A stretch of 64,000 nucleotides of DNA from Spirosoma panaciterrae DSM 21099. GTDB lineage: Bacteria; Bacteroidota; Bacteroidia; Cytophagales; Spirosomataceae. Location of the stretch: contig NZ_KB893243.1 of NCBI RefSeq assembly GCF_000374025.1, positions 124,001-188,000 on the forward strand, written 5' to 3'. The notes beneath the pieces are model-generated. The model saw only the letters and a program-made list of their open reading frames with translations, was not told where the DNA came from and did not search any database. Shown here in pieces: positions 1 to 7,365 of the stretch (the stretch's first letter is position 1; the number at the start of each line of letters is the position of its first letter). Both the position numbers and the translations under genes were made by a program.

Positions 1-228
1 TGCGTTAGGACCCACATTGAGCGTAAAATTTCCGTTGCCATCGGTTGTTGTACCCAGTTGTGAATCCCGTACCAGAATGTTTACCCCTGGGATGGGTTGT
101 TGGTCTTTGGCCGAAATGACCCGGCCAGTTACACGGCGGTCCTGCGCCTGGGCTACCTGACTAATCAGGAAAACAACCCAAAGCAGAAGGCAACAGGTGC
201 CGCCCTTCATCGATAAATTGTGTTTCAT
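1..228 (-). CDS. SusC/RagA-type TonB-dependent receptor, amino-terminal fragment
   Basis: Only the first 76 codons are inside the window; the reading frame is still open at position 1. The ATG (complement of 226-228) begins a signal peptide with a long hydrophobic core that ends near the cleavage-like AQAQDR. It is followed by the start of a carboxypeptidase-D regulatory-like beta-sandwich with the usual GRVISAKDQQPIPGVNILV and a TTTDGNGNFTL turn. In Bacteroidota this pairing starts SusC/RagA outer-membrane importers, which take up oligomers or chelates with TonB energy. Some other carboxypeptidase-like-domain proteins begin the same way, so the receptor call is an inference from the N-terminus alone. 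A second ATG lies six codons downstream. Confidence 0.75.
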   Translation of the reverse strand, partial: MKHNLSMKGGTCCLLLWVVFLISQVAQAQDRRVTGRVISAKDQQPIPGVNILVRDSQLGTTTDGNGNFTLNVGPNA

Positions 229-659
229 CAGAATAAGAGATTGGTTTGTAGGTTTATTATTTGAAAAAGACAAAATTTTCTTTCTTAAATATACATTAAG
301 AAAGGATTAAATTTGATCTATCTACTTTCTTCGCGCCATTCATTCAAAAAATATTTGGAAATCTAAATTTGGTTATTCACCTTTGTCTATCAATAAAGAA
401 GATTTAAGGCGAGCTGGCTAGCACTGCTGAACGCACCTGTAGTCAATTTACTGATAACCAATGGATAATCCATCAATCTGAATGGCTGACACGAAGATTA
501 GTGGTAAAAGATGTCATTGAGACACTTTTTACTGCTTCCAATTTTATAAAGTAGTTTTACTTAGTTAGTTTTTCCGGCAAACGATTCGTTTGCTTTTCAT
601 TAACCGATTTACTATACTAATTCTATATATTAAATAGTAAATCAAAAATTGACACGTCA
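229..659. other. AT-rich divergent intergenic region
   Basis: This lies between the receptor fragment on the minus strand and the PhyH gene on the plus strand. I see no convincing gene. Two plus-strand TAAATTTG octamers (308-315 and 364-371) match the Bacteroidota -7 consensus TAnnTTTG, but neither has a TTG at the proper distance. They lie about 290 bases or more from the next start, so in such AT-rich sequence they may be chance matches. Confidence 0.4.
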
Positions 660-1478
660 ATGGTACTGAATGAACCGTTAACATCTACACGATCAATCGA
701 GGGTTTAACAGCCGAACAGGTAGCTTCTTTTTCGAAAAATGGCTTCCTCCACATCAAGAACTTTGTCAGTCGGGATACCGTACAGCTTTTTTTACAGGAG
801 CTACAGCGTGTAGAAGCCAACTGGATTGCCGAGAAAGTGGATAAGATCAATGGTACACCGATAAAATATGGCCGCGATGAGCATGGTCAGCTTATTGTAC
901 AACGGTTTGCGTTTACTTCCCTCTTTAGCCCGTTATTGAGCCGATTTCTGAAAAGCCCTGAATTGCAGGCGCTGACAACGCTTTTACAACCCTACGAGGG
1001 CCGTATCAGCGAAGAAGAGAAAGATGGCCTGGTCGTGAATCATTACGTTCGTACCCCGGAAAGCAATTTTTCGCGGATGGGCTGGCATACCGATAGCCCG
1101 CGCGATCTGTTTCTGGGGCACCGGATACGGCCTATGCTGAATGTAGGTCTTCATCTGGACGATTGCCCACAGAGCAACGGCGGATTACGGGTGCTACCCG
1201 GCACGCACCGGCAAAATACATTGATGACCCTGTTTCGTAAGCGGCAGTTTATTGACCACCGACCCGACCGACGCGAAGTTGGATTCGATATTGAAGCTGG
1301 TGATCTAACCATTCATAATGGTAGCCTCTGGCATCGGGTTGAGCAGTCGCCGAATCTGGGTGCTGAAAGCCGCCGTCGGGTGATGTACATCCCGATCATT
1401 ACGGGCGAGTACCAACCGAAACATGCCACCAGTAAAACCCCTTTTTACCACGTTCTGGGTTCAAAAATTCTTAAGTAG
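660..1478 (+). CDS. Phytanoyl-CoA dioxygenase (PhyH) family protein
   Basis: A 272-residue Fe(II)/2-oxoglutarate-dependent oxygenase of the PhyH family, predicted cytoplasmic. The facial triad is visible as HTD (H143, D145) and a distal histidine in LWHRVEQS (H225). Arginines at 238-240 are placed to hold the 2-oxoglutarate carboxylate. The family hydroxylates or halogenates carbon centres in lipids, amino acids and natural products, and the substrate cannot be read from the sequence. It is the first gene of a plus-strand run of seven genes with short gaps (51 bases to the next), which suggests it starts an operon. The start is the first ATG after an AT-rich leader. The length is normal for the family. 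Confidence 0.85.
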   Translation: MVLNEPLTSTRSIEGLTAEQVASFSKNGFLHIKNFVSRDTVQLFLQELQRVEANWIAEKVDKINGTPIKYGRDEHGQLIVQRFAFTSLFSPLLSRFLKSPELQALTTLLQPYEGRISEEEKDGLVVNHYVRTPESNFSRMGWHTDSPRDLFLGHRIRPMLNVGLHLDDCPQSNGGLRVLPGTHRQNTLMTLFRKRQFIDHRPDRREVGFDIEAGDLTIHNGSLWHRVEQSPNLGAESRRRVMYIPIITGEYQPKHATSKTPFYHVLGSKILK

Positions 1479-1529
1479 CCTTATAGCCCTAGCTAATGGG
1501 GAAAGCTATCGATTGAATACAGACGATTA

Positions 1530-2756
1530 ATGACTTCAGACATGAATTGGCTTGCTTTTGCAATTCCGCTGTTTCTGTTTTTCATGGGGCTGGAATACCT
1601 CGTATCGAAGATTCAGAAAAAGAAGTACTTCCGGTTTACAAATTCGGTAGCCAATCTGAACGTGGGTATTGCCGAGCGGTTGCTCGACAGTTTTACGGTC
1701 GGATTATTCTACTTCGTTTACGATTACCTGCATCGGCATTACGCTTTATTTGACATTCAGGCCAGTATCGGAACCTGGATTGGCTTATTGATCGCAACGG
1801 ATTTTGTCTGGTACTGGTATCATCGGCTGGCGCATGAGATGAATGTGTTTTGGGCCGTGCACGTGGTGCACCACCAGAGCGACGATTTCAATTATACCGT
1901 TTCGGCCCGGATTACCGTATTTCAGGCGGCTGTCCGTACCCTCTTCTGGTCTGTTTTGCCCATAATCGGGTTTCCGGCCGAGATGATTACAACTATTTTA
2001 CTGGTGCATGGGCTGTATCCATTCTTTATTCACACCCGTACCATTGGGAAATTGGGCTGGCTCGAATATGTATTGGTTACCCCTTCGCACCACCGTGTTC
2101 ATCATGCCAGCAATCCCGAATATCTGGATAAAAACTATGGGGACGTACTGATCATCTGGGATAAGCTTTTTGGCACGTTTGTCGAAGAGAAAGCGGAACC
2201 CGTGTATGGACTGACCAAGCTACTGGATAGCCATAGTTTTTTGTGGCAGCATTTTCATGGACTACTCGAAGTGTTGGTGGCCGCTTACCGGGCCAAAGGC
2301 TGGTCGGCAAAACGAAAGATCGTGTTTGGACCACCCGATCTGATTGACCCAGGTATTCGGACCGAACTGGAAGAGCGGTTTTTGTCGGCCCAGGCAGTTA
2401 GTCGCTCGGCAGCCAATCTTCAGAGTCGACGGTTTCGTGGGTACGTGGTAGGGCAACTGGCTGGTACGCTACTGATTTTGTTCGCTTTGTTGCTTTTTGA
2501 AGCCTCTATACCGGGCTATCTCCAGTTTCTGACGGCCCTCTTCATTCTGCTGACACTGATCAACTGTGGGGCACTGCTTGAGCAGCGTCAGTGGGTTCTT
2601 TACCTCGAAATCGGCCGGGTGGCTATCCTTTGGCTGGGCTTATACACCATCTTGGGCGACCCGATGCTGATTGTACTGGCTTACATCGGGGCCTTATCGT
2701 TGTGGGCCTATTTTTCCCTGGTGCAAAAACGATACCTACGGCTGGTCTACGGATAG
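1530..2756 (+). CDS. Membrane sterol desaturase / fatty acid hydroxylase family protein
   Basis: A 408-residue polytopic membrane protein of the FA_hydroxylase superfamily (non-haem di-iron hydroxylases and desaturases). The three histidine clusters are intact: HRLAH (98-102), HVVHH (111-115) and HHRVHH (187-192). Hydrophobic segments precede and separate them, and a second block of membrane helices occupies roughly residues 300-400. That block makes the protein longer than a minimal hydroxylase of about 250-300 residues. Similar long forms are common in Bacteroidota and are often named sterol desaturase without evidence of sterol chemistry. It follows the PhyH gene by 51 bases, so two different oxygenase types are probably co-expressed. 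Lipid or isoprenoid hydroxylation is likely but the substrate is unknown. Confidence 0.88.
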   Translation: MTSDMNWLAFAIPLFLFFMGLEYLVSKIQKKKYFRFTNSVANLNVGIAERLLDSFTVGLFYFVYDYLHRHYALFDIQASIGTWIGLLIATDFVWYWYHRLAHEMNVFWAVHVVHHQSDDFNYTVSARITVFQAAVRTLFWSVLPIIGFPAEMITTILLVHGLYPFFIHTRTIGKLGWLEYVLVTPSHHRVHHASNPEYLDKNYGDVLIIWDKLFGTFVEEKAEPVYGLTKLLDSHSFLWQHFHGLLEVLVAAYRAKGWSAKRKIVFGPPDLIDPGIRTELEERFLSAQAVSRSAANLQSRRFRGYVVGQLAGTLLILFALLLFEASIPGYLQFLTALFILLTLINCGALLEQRQWVLYLEIGRVAILWLGLYTILGDPMLIVLAYIGALSLWAYFSLVQKRYLRLVYG

Positions 2757-2816
2757 CCGCCTATTGCTTACTCAAACAGACGACACACCAATAAATTACC
2801 TAAACGAACGACAGCT

Positions 2817-3443
2817 ATGACACTTGAATTTGAAAACGAATTGGGCCATATCCGCAGCGTAACCAGTGCGCTCAATCGCCCGAGAACCGCTCGTAAAAGC
2901 CCACTGCTGACGGGCGACCTGGCTCCTTTCTTTAGCCTGACGGGAGCCACCAACGATTGGCGGGTATCAGTATTTGGTCAGAAACTAAGCGAACAGGCTA
3001 CCTCGATTTTTGATCTGGTAAGCACTCGCCCCCTGGTGGTCAGTTTTTATTGCCCTTGCTGGGGGCGCTATGCCAGACCCTATCTCGAATCGCTGGTTCG
3101 GTTGCATCAGCGGTTGGTGCGTGAAGATGCCGAATTGGTAGTGTTTTCCAACGAATCGCCTAAAGTGCTGGCTCGCCAGATATCCGACCTCGATTTTCGG
3201 GTAGCCTACGACGCTGAATCGGCTGTAGCACAGCGGTTTGGGGTGTATAGCGAAGATGATCCCGTTTGGGAACGCATATCGGGTATTTCGGACGAAGCGT
3301 TTACGCCCGCTTTATACGTAATTGGCCCCGACCGCCAGATTGCTTATCATTTTCTGGATACCGATTTCGATCAATCTCTTGACCAGGAGGCCATTGCTCA
3401 GGCTGTTCGTACCCTAAATGAGACGTACCAGGCAACCCATTGA
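2817..3443 (+). CDS. Peroxiredoxin-like (AhpC/TSA, redoxin fold) protein
   Basis: A 208-residue thioredoxin-fold protein. After an approximately 65-residue lead, the strand VVSFYCPCWGRYARPYLE puts C79 and C81 where the peroxidatic cysteine of AhpC/TSA proteins is expected. The middle LVVFSNESPKVLARQI and the C-terminal ALYVIGPDRQIAYHF match the rest of a redoxin domain. The CxC arrangement differs from the common TxxC and from thioredoxin CxxC, so peroxidase activity is uncertain; a disulfide or sulfur-relay role is possible. There is no signal peptide, so it should be cytosolic. It sits 60 bases after the hydroxylase gene. Its stop overlaps a possible TTG start of the next gene, which supports operon membership. 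Confidence 0.75.
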   Translation: MTLEFENELGHIRSVTSALNRPRTARKSPLLTGDLAPFFSLTGATNDWRVSVFGQKLSEQATSIFDLVSTRPLVVSFYCPCWGRYARPYLESLVRLHQRLVREDAELVVFSNESPKVLARQISDLDFRVAYDAESAVAQRFGVYSEDDPVWERISGISDEAFTPALYVIGPDRQIAYHFLDTDFDQSLDQEAIAQAVRTLNETYQATH

Positions 3444-3472
3444 CAAAGCCGACTATACATTCAGTACTTTGT

Positions 3473-3745
3473 ATGCATACAGGACAAAACCAAGAGGGAG
3501 CCGCTTTCTTTCATCAACTGCCTTATGAAGACCAGCTAAATATGGTCTGGCGGCAGGGGAAATTACTTGAAGCGCGTCGGATTCCCGGTTTTTGGCTGCA
3601 CTTGTATGCGGTCAATGCGTTTTTTGTCGAAATGTGGATTTGTCAGCGCCGGTACGATGTCGAATTGGTGCGTGTTCTGGCTAATACAAATGAATTAGAA
3701 CCGTATATTGACAAAATTTCGTTAACAGGTCTGTTTTCGTACTGA
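3473..3745 (+). CDS. Small conserved-looking protein of unknown function
   Basis: About 90 residues from the ATG at 3473. An alternative TTG at 3440 overlaps the stop of the preceding gene (ATTGA) and would add eleven residues. I cannot decide between them: the TTG would give translational coupling, the ATG is the better codon. The protein is rich in aromatic residues and has a central IPGFWLHLYAVNAFFVEMWI segment that could be an amphipathic or partly buried helix, followed by VELVRVLANTNELEPYIDKI. I recognise no domain, no metal-binding cysteine pattern and no signal peptide. Its position 13 bases before the aminotransferase gene in an enzyme operon suggests an accessory or small partner protein. 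Confidence 0.6.
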   Translation: MHTGQNQEGAAFFHQLPYEDQLNMVWRQGKLLEARRIPGFWLHLYAVNAFFVEMWICQRRYDVELVRVLANTNELEPYIDKISLTGLFSY

Positions 3746-3758
3746 CCGATTCGTACCT

Positions 3759-4919
3759 ATGCATTCATCCATTGCAACGCGTTTGACCTCAAAGCTTCCC
3801 AACGTTGGCACCACGATTTTTACGGTCATGTCGAAACTGGCTTCCGAGGTGGGAGCCATCAATTTGTCGCAGGGGTTTCCGGGTTTCGACTGTTCGGCTG
3901 AATTGGTCGGGCTGGTAGAAACCTATATGCGGAAAGGCTTTAATCAATATGCCCCAATGACGGGTGTTCCGGCGCTGCGGGAAGCGCTGGCTCAGAAAAC
4001 CTTCGAGCAGTATAATGTAGCCTATGATCCAGACACCGAGATAACGGTCACATCGGGCGCTACCGAAGCTATTTTTGCGGCCATAGCGTCCGTTGTGCGT
4101 CCGGGCGACGAAGTGATGGTTCTGGAACCGGCCTACGATAGTTACGTACCCGCCATCGAACTCAACGGAGGCATACCCGTGTATGTGACCCTTACCCCGC
4201 CCCAGTATGCGATTGACTGGGAAGCGGTTCGCCAGAAAATAACGGCTAAAACCCGGATGATTCTGGTAAACACTCCCCATAATCCAACCGGATATACCTG
4301 GACAGCCGATGACCTGAACCAACTGGCCGATCTGATTCGGGAGCGCAAAATCTGGATCATGAGCGATGAAGTGTACGAACACATCTTGTTTGATGGGCGA
4401 ATCCATCACTCGCTCATGACGCACCCGGAATTACAGGAACGCACCTTTGTGATCGGGTCTTTCGGAAAAACGTTTCACATTACGGGCTGGAAAATCGGCT
4501 ACTGTCTGGCTCCGGCTGAGTTGACAACCGAGTTCAGGAAGATTCATCAGTACCTGACTTTCAGCACCGTTACGCCCATTCAATATGCGCTGGCCGATTA
4601 CCTGAAAAATCCGGTTCATTACCAGCAACTGCCTGATTTCTACCAGCGAAAACGCGACGTGTTCCTGGATGGCCTGCGGGATTCCCGCTTTACGTTTACC
4701 CCCGCCGAAGGCAGCTTTTTTCAGACAGTTTCGTATAGCGGCATTACCGATGAGTCGGATTATGAACTGGCTATTCGGCTGACTAAAGAGATTCAGGTCG
4801 CTTCCATTCCGATTTCGGTATTTTACCATCAGAAGAACGATTATAAAATGCTCCGGTTCTGCTTCGCTAAAGACGATGCCATCCTTCAGGAAGCCGCCGA
4901 GCGATTGAGTCGATTGTAA
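3759..4919 (+). CDS. PLP-dependent aminotransferase, methionine aminotransferase (YbdL) type
   Basis: A 386-residue class I/II aminotransferase. The PLP lysine is K237 in SFGKTFHITGWKIGY, a motif close to that of E. coli YbdL-type methionine/kynurenine aminotransferases. NTPHNPTG (171-178) supplies the cofactor-ring asparagine (N175), SDEVYEH (202-208) the aspartate and tyrosine, and the arginine in MLRFCF near the C-terminus binds the substrate carboxylate. All catalytic positions are present and the length is normal. The enzyme would transfer an amino group from methionine, glutamine or an aromatic amino acid to a keto acid. It may act in the operon's pathway or in a keto-methionine salvage reaction. 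The gene lies 13 bases after the small unknown gene. Confidence 0.88.
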   Translation: MHSSIATRLTSKLPNVGTTIFTVMSKLASEVGAINLSQGFPGFDCSAELVGLVETYMRKGFNQYAPMTGVPALREALAQKTFEQYNVAYDPDTEITVTSGATEAIFAAIASVVRPGDEVMVLEPAYDSYVPAIELNGGIPVYVTLTPPQYAIDWEAVRQKITAKTRMILVNTPHNPTGYTWTADDLNQLADLIRERKIWIMSDEVYEHILFDGRIHHSLMTHPELQERTFVIGSFGKTFHITGWKIGYCLAPAELTTEFRKIHQYLTFSTVTPIQYALADYLKNPVHYQQLPDFYQRKRDVFLDGLRDSRFTFTPAEGSFFQTVSYSGITDESDYELAIRLTKEIQVASIPISVFYHQKNDYKMLRFCFAKDDAILQEAAERLSRL

Positions 4920-4960
4920 GAACGTTTGAGATCTGTTGTGGACGATTAACCAACCCCTGT

Positions 4961-5515
4961 ATGCCCCGAATCACCCCCTTGCCCGCTACCGAAGCAACGC
5001 CCGAGGTTCAGGATGCCTTCGATGCGCACGTTAGCGACTATCCGGGTAGCCGCATCACGAACATGAAAGCCACGCTGGGCCGTTCGGTGCTGGCATTTCA
5101 GGTATATATGCAATGGTATCCGCTCTACGAAGAAGTTAAGAAAATTCTTGGTCATCGACTGGCGTATCTCTATGCCCATGCCATTTCAGAAGGGTCCAAC
5201 TGCCCATTATGTACGACATTTTTCCGTCGGATTATCATCGACAATGGCGAACAGCCCGAAAATCTGACGCTGACGGCTCACGAACAGGCCGTGGTTGACT
5301 TCGGCAGTGCGATTGCTCAAAACAAAGGTGATATTTCTGATGAACTTTACGAGCCTATGGGTGAGCATTACTCCGATGCGCAACTGGTAATTCTGGTAGC
5401 CTTTGCGGGACAGATGATCGCCACCAACGTGTTCAATAACGTACTGGAGGTAAACATTGATGAATACCTATATCCGTATTTGCCTTTAACCGGCCCCATT
5501 CACGCACAATCCTAA
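4961..5515 (+). CDS. Carboxymuconolactone decarboxylase (CMD/AhpD-like) family protein
   Basis: A 184-residue all-helical protein resembling the CMD/AhpD family. The segment LAYLYAHAISEGSNCPLCTTFFRRII carries a CxxC pair (C81, C84) after a helix, the arrangement that gives AhpD its thiol activity. Downstream LTAHEQAVVDFGSAIAQNKGDISDELY and LVILVAFAGQMIATNVFNNVLEV match the second helical half of the family. Functions include hydroperoxide reduction partner, gamma-carboxymuconolactone decarboxylation and unknown oxidative roles. With a peroxiredoxin-like gene in the same operon, a redox partnership is a reasonable inference. Its stop codon overlaps the ATG of the next gene (TAATG), a clear sign of translational coupling. 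Confidence 0.75.
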   Translation: MPRITPLPATEATPEVQDAFDAHVSDYPGSRITNMKATLGRSVLAFQVYMQWYPLYEEVKKILGHRLAYLYAHAISEGSNCPLCTTFFRRIIIDNGEQPENLTLTAHEQAVVDFGSAIAQNKGDISDELYEPMGEHYSDAQLVILVAFAGQMIATNVFNNVLEVNIDEYLYPYLPLTGPIHAQS

Positions 5516-6318
5516 TGGCTGATTTTCAGAACAAAGTAGCATTGATCACGGGAGCGGCTCACGGACAGGGTAGGGCTGTCGCGCTGGCGCTGGCTGGCGA
5601 AGGAGCCAGCATTGTTGCGTTTGATTTAGCAAAACCCATGCCTTATCCGGGCTATGCACTCGGCTCCGAAAGTGAGCTGGACAGCCTGAAACGGGAAGTA
5701 GAAGCGCTCGGTTCGCATTGCCTGACAGCTCAGGGCGACGTTCGACGCGATGGGGATATTGTTCGGGCGGTTGACGCGGCTGTTGCCCGTTTTGGTCGTA
5801 TCGATATTCTATTCAACAATGCCGGGATTTGTGCGTATGGCCTGGCGCATGAGCTACCGGAAGAAGAATGGGATGCCATGATCGACATTAATCTGAAAGG
5901 GGCCTGGCTGGTTGCTCGTCGGGTTATTCCAGTAATGATTCGGCAGAAATCAGGGGTGATTATCAACAACTCGTCTATTGCGGGCCTGCGCGGTATGAAT
6001 CGGCTTAGTCATTATGCTGCTTCGAAGTGGGGGCTGGTAGGGCTGACCAAATCCTGGGCTATTGAACTCGCTCCGCACAATATCCGGGTCAACTCCATTC
6101 ATCCGACGGGTGTAAATACCCCTATGAACGACGGACTGGCCGAGCTCGAAGGCACCACTACGCAGGAGATTGCCGAACGGTCGGCGGGAAATCTGCTGCC
6201 CGTTCCCTGGGTAGAGCCCGAAGACGTATCGGCGATGGTTTTGTATCTGGCATCCGACAAGGCCCGTTATGTCACAGGCTCTCAATTTGTACTGGATGCC
6301 GGATTATTGACCCGGTAA
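5515..6318 (+). CDS. SDR oxidoreductase resembling the mycofactocin-coupled subfamily
   Basis: A 267-residue classical short-chain dehydrogenase. The cofactor loop is GAAHGQGR (13-20), the NNAG motif is at 101-104, the catalytic serine is S153/S154, and Y167/K171 form the YAASK motif. GQGR in place of the usual GIG, and the long insert after the second strand (about residues 38-62, KPMPYPGYALGSESELDSLK), resemble SDRs that carry a tightly bound nicotinamide and pass electrons to mycofactocin in actinobacteria. Mycofactocin is not expected in Bacteroidota, so the electron acceptor here is an open question. It is the last gene of the operon, overlaps the previous stop codon and converges on egtD with a 9-base gap. 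Confidence 0.87.
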   Translation: MADFQNKVALITGAAHGQGRAVALALAGEGASIVAFDLAKPMPYPGYALGSESELDSLKREVEALGSHCLTAQGDVRRDGDIVRAVDAAVARFGRIDILFNNAGICAYGLAHELPEEEWDAMIDINLKGAWLVARRVIPVMIRQKSGVIINNSSIAGLRGMNRLSHYAASKWGLVGLTKSWAIELAPHNIRVNSIHPTGVNTPMNDGLAELEGTTTQEIAERSAGNLLPVPWVEPEDVSAMVLYLASDKARYVTGSQFVLDAGLLTR

Positions 6319-6327
6319 CGATCTGGT

Positions 6328-7287
6328 TCAGCCTACGCGCCACAGAACATCGGTAAATTGATGGCGGCAGTCAAAAAAAGCGTCGACCTGCTCAAACCCA
6401 GCCTGTAAAGCCAGTTGGTGGATTTCGCCAAGGCTATATTTCTGAGACACCTCCATATAGATCGGCTCATCCCAGTCAAACCGGATCACCGTGTCAGGGT
6501 CGAAGGTTACCTGTTGTGCACATCGGCTGATCAGGTAGCTTTTACAACTGCCCGTCAGGGGGTCGTATACCGGATAGTGAGTAAACTGATCGGGATTGAA
6601 ATCAGCACCCAGTTCCCGGTTGATACGATGTAACAAATTAAGGTTGAAGGCTTTGGTTAGCCCGCCAGCGTCGTTATAGGCATTCAGGATCGTCTGTGGA
6701 TTCTTTTTCAGATCGAAGCCAACTAATAGGTGATCACCTGCCCGTAAATACGTCTTCAGTTTTTTAAAGAACAGGAGTGCTTCATCGGGCAGCATATTGC
6801 CAATGGTCGCGCCTAAAAACAGCACCAGTTTAGGCTGGTTGGAGGTCAGTTGCAATTGTTCCAGTCGGGCAAAATATTCTCCAGCCAGGCTAGTGATCTG
6901 CATGCCGGGAAGTTTAGGACCGAGAGTCTGCTCCAGGTACGAAAGAATGTCGGGCGAAATATCGATTGGATAATAGCGCTGACTATGGTTTAGCCGGAGG
7001 GCCTCTTTCAATAGAAAGATGGTTTTTGAGCCGTCGCCCGCGCCTAATTCAACGATGTCGAATGGCTGTGGCACATCCATGCAGCGTTGTAAAATCTGTG
7101 TACTTTGTAGTACAAGAATTTCGGCTTCCGCCCGAGTCAGGTAATACTCCGGGCAACGCATAATCTGCTGGAATAAGGCATCGCCTTTAGCGTCATAAAA
7201 GTATTTTGACAGGAGGTATTTGTGGGGAGCGGTCAGGCCCGTGAGCACATCCTGTCGGAACGTACTATCAACAAGTGTTTCGTTCAT
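6328..7287 (-). CDS. egtD: L-histidine N-alpha-methyltransferase EgtD
   Basis: A 319-residue SAM-dependent methyltransferase that converts histidine to hercynine, the first step of ergothioneine synthesis. The N-terminal KYFYDAKGDALFQQI and PEYYLTRAE segments are signatures of the family. The SAM-binding loop is VELGAGDGSKT (79-89). Three residues that hold histidine in the mycobacterial enzyme (N166, E282, S284) correspond well to N164, E279 and S281 here (GNMLPDEA and YMEVSQKY). The length matches the family. The gene follows egtB on the same strand with a 78-base gap, so the pair is probably one transcript. I see no egtA, egtC or egtE nearby; the C-S lyase step must be supplied elsewhere. 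Confidence 0.93.
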   Translation of the reverse strand: MNETLVDSTFRQDVLTGLTAPHKYLLSKYFYDAKGDALFQQIMRCPEYYLTRAEAEILVLQSTQILQRCMDVPQPFDIVELGAGDGSKTIFLLKEALRLNHSQRYYPIDISPDILSYLEQTLGPKLPGMQITSLAGEYFARLEQLQLTSNQPKLVLFLGATIGNMLPDEALLFFKKLKTYLRAGDHLLVGFDLKKNPQTILNAYNDAGGLTKAFNLNLLHRINRELGADFNPDQFTHYPVYDPLTGSCKSYLISRCAQQVTFDPDTVIRFDWDEPIYMEVSQKYSLGEIHQLALQAGFEQVDAFFDCRHQFTDVLWRVG

Positions 7288-7365
7288 ACCATTTTAAAAA
7301 AGTGTCAGGCGTTGATGAACGCTCTGTTTCGAAGCGTTGAGCCAGGCAGTAGACGATTCCGTTAA

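Noticed and set aside
3789..4424. Minus-strand open frame of 211 codons inside the aminotransferase gene
   Set aside because: Antisense to a complete PLP enzyme with all catalytic residues; no domain in the product.
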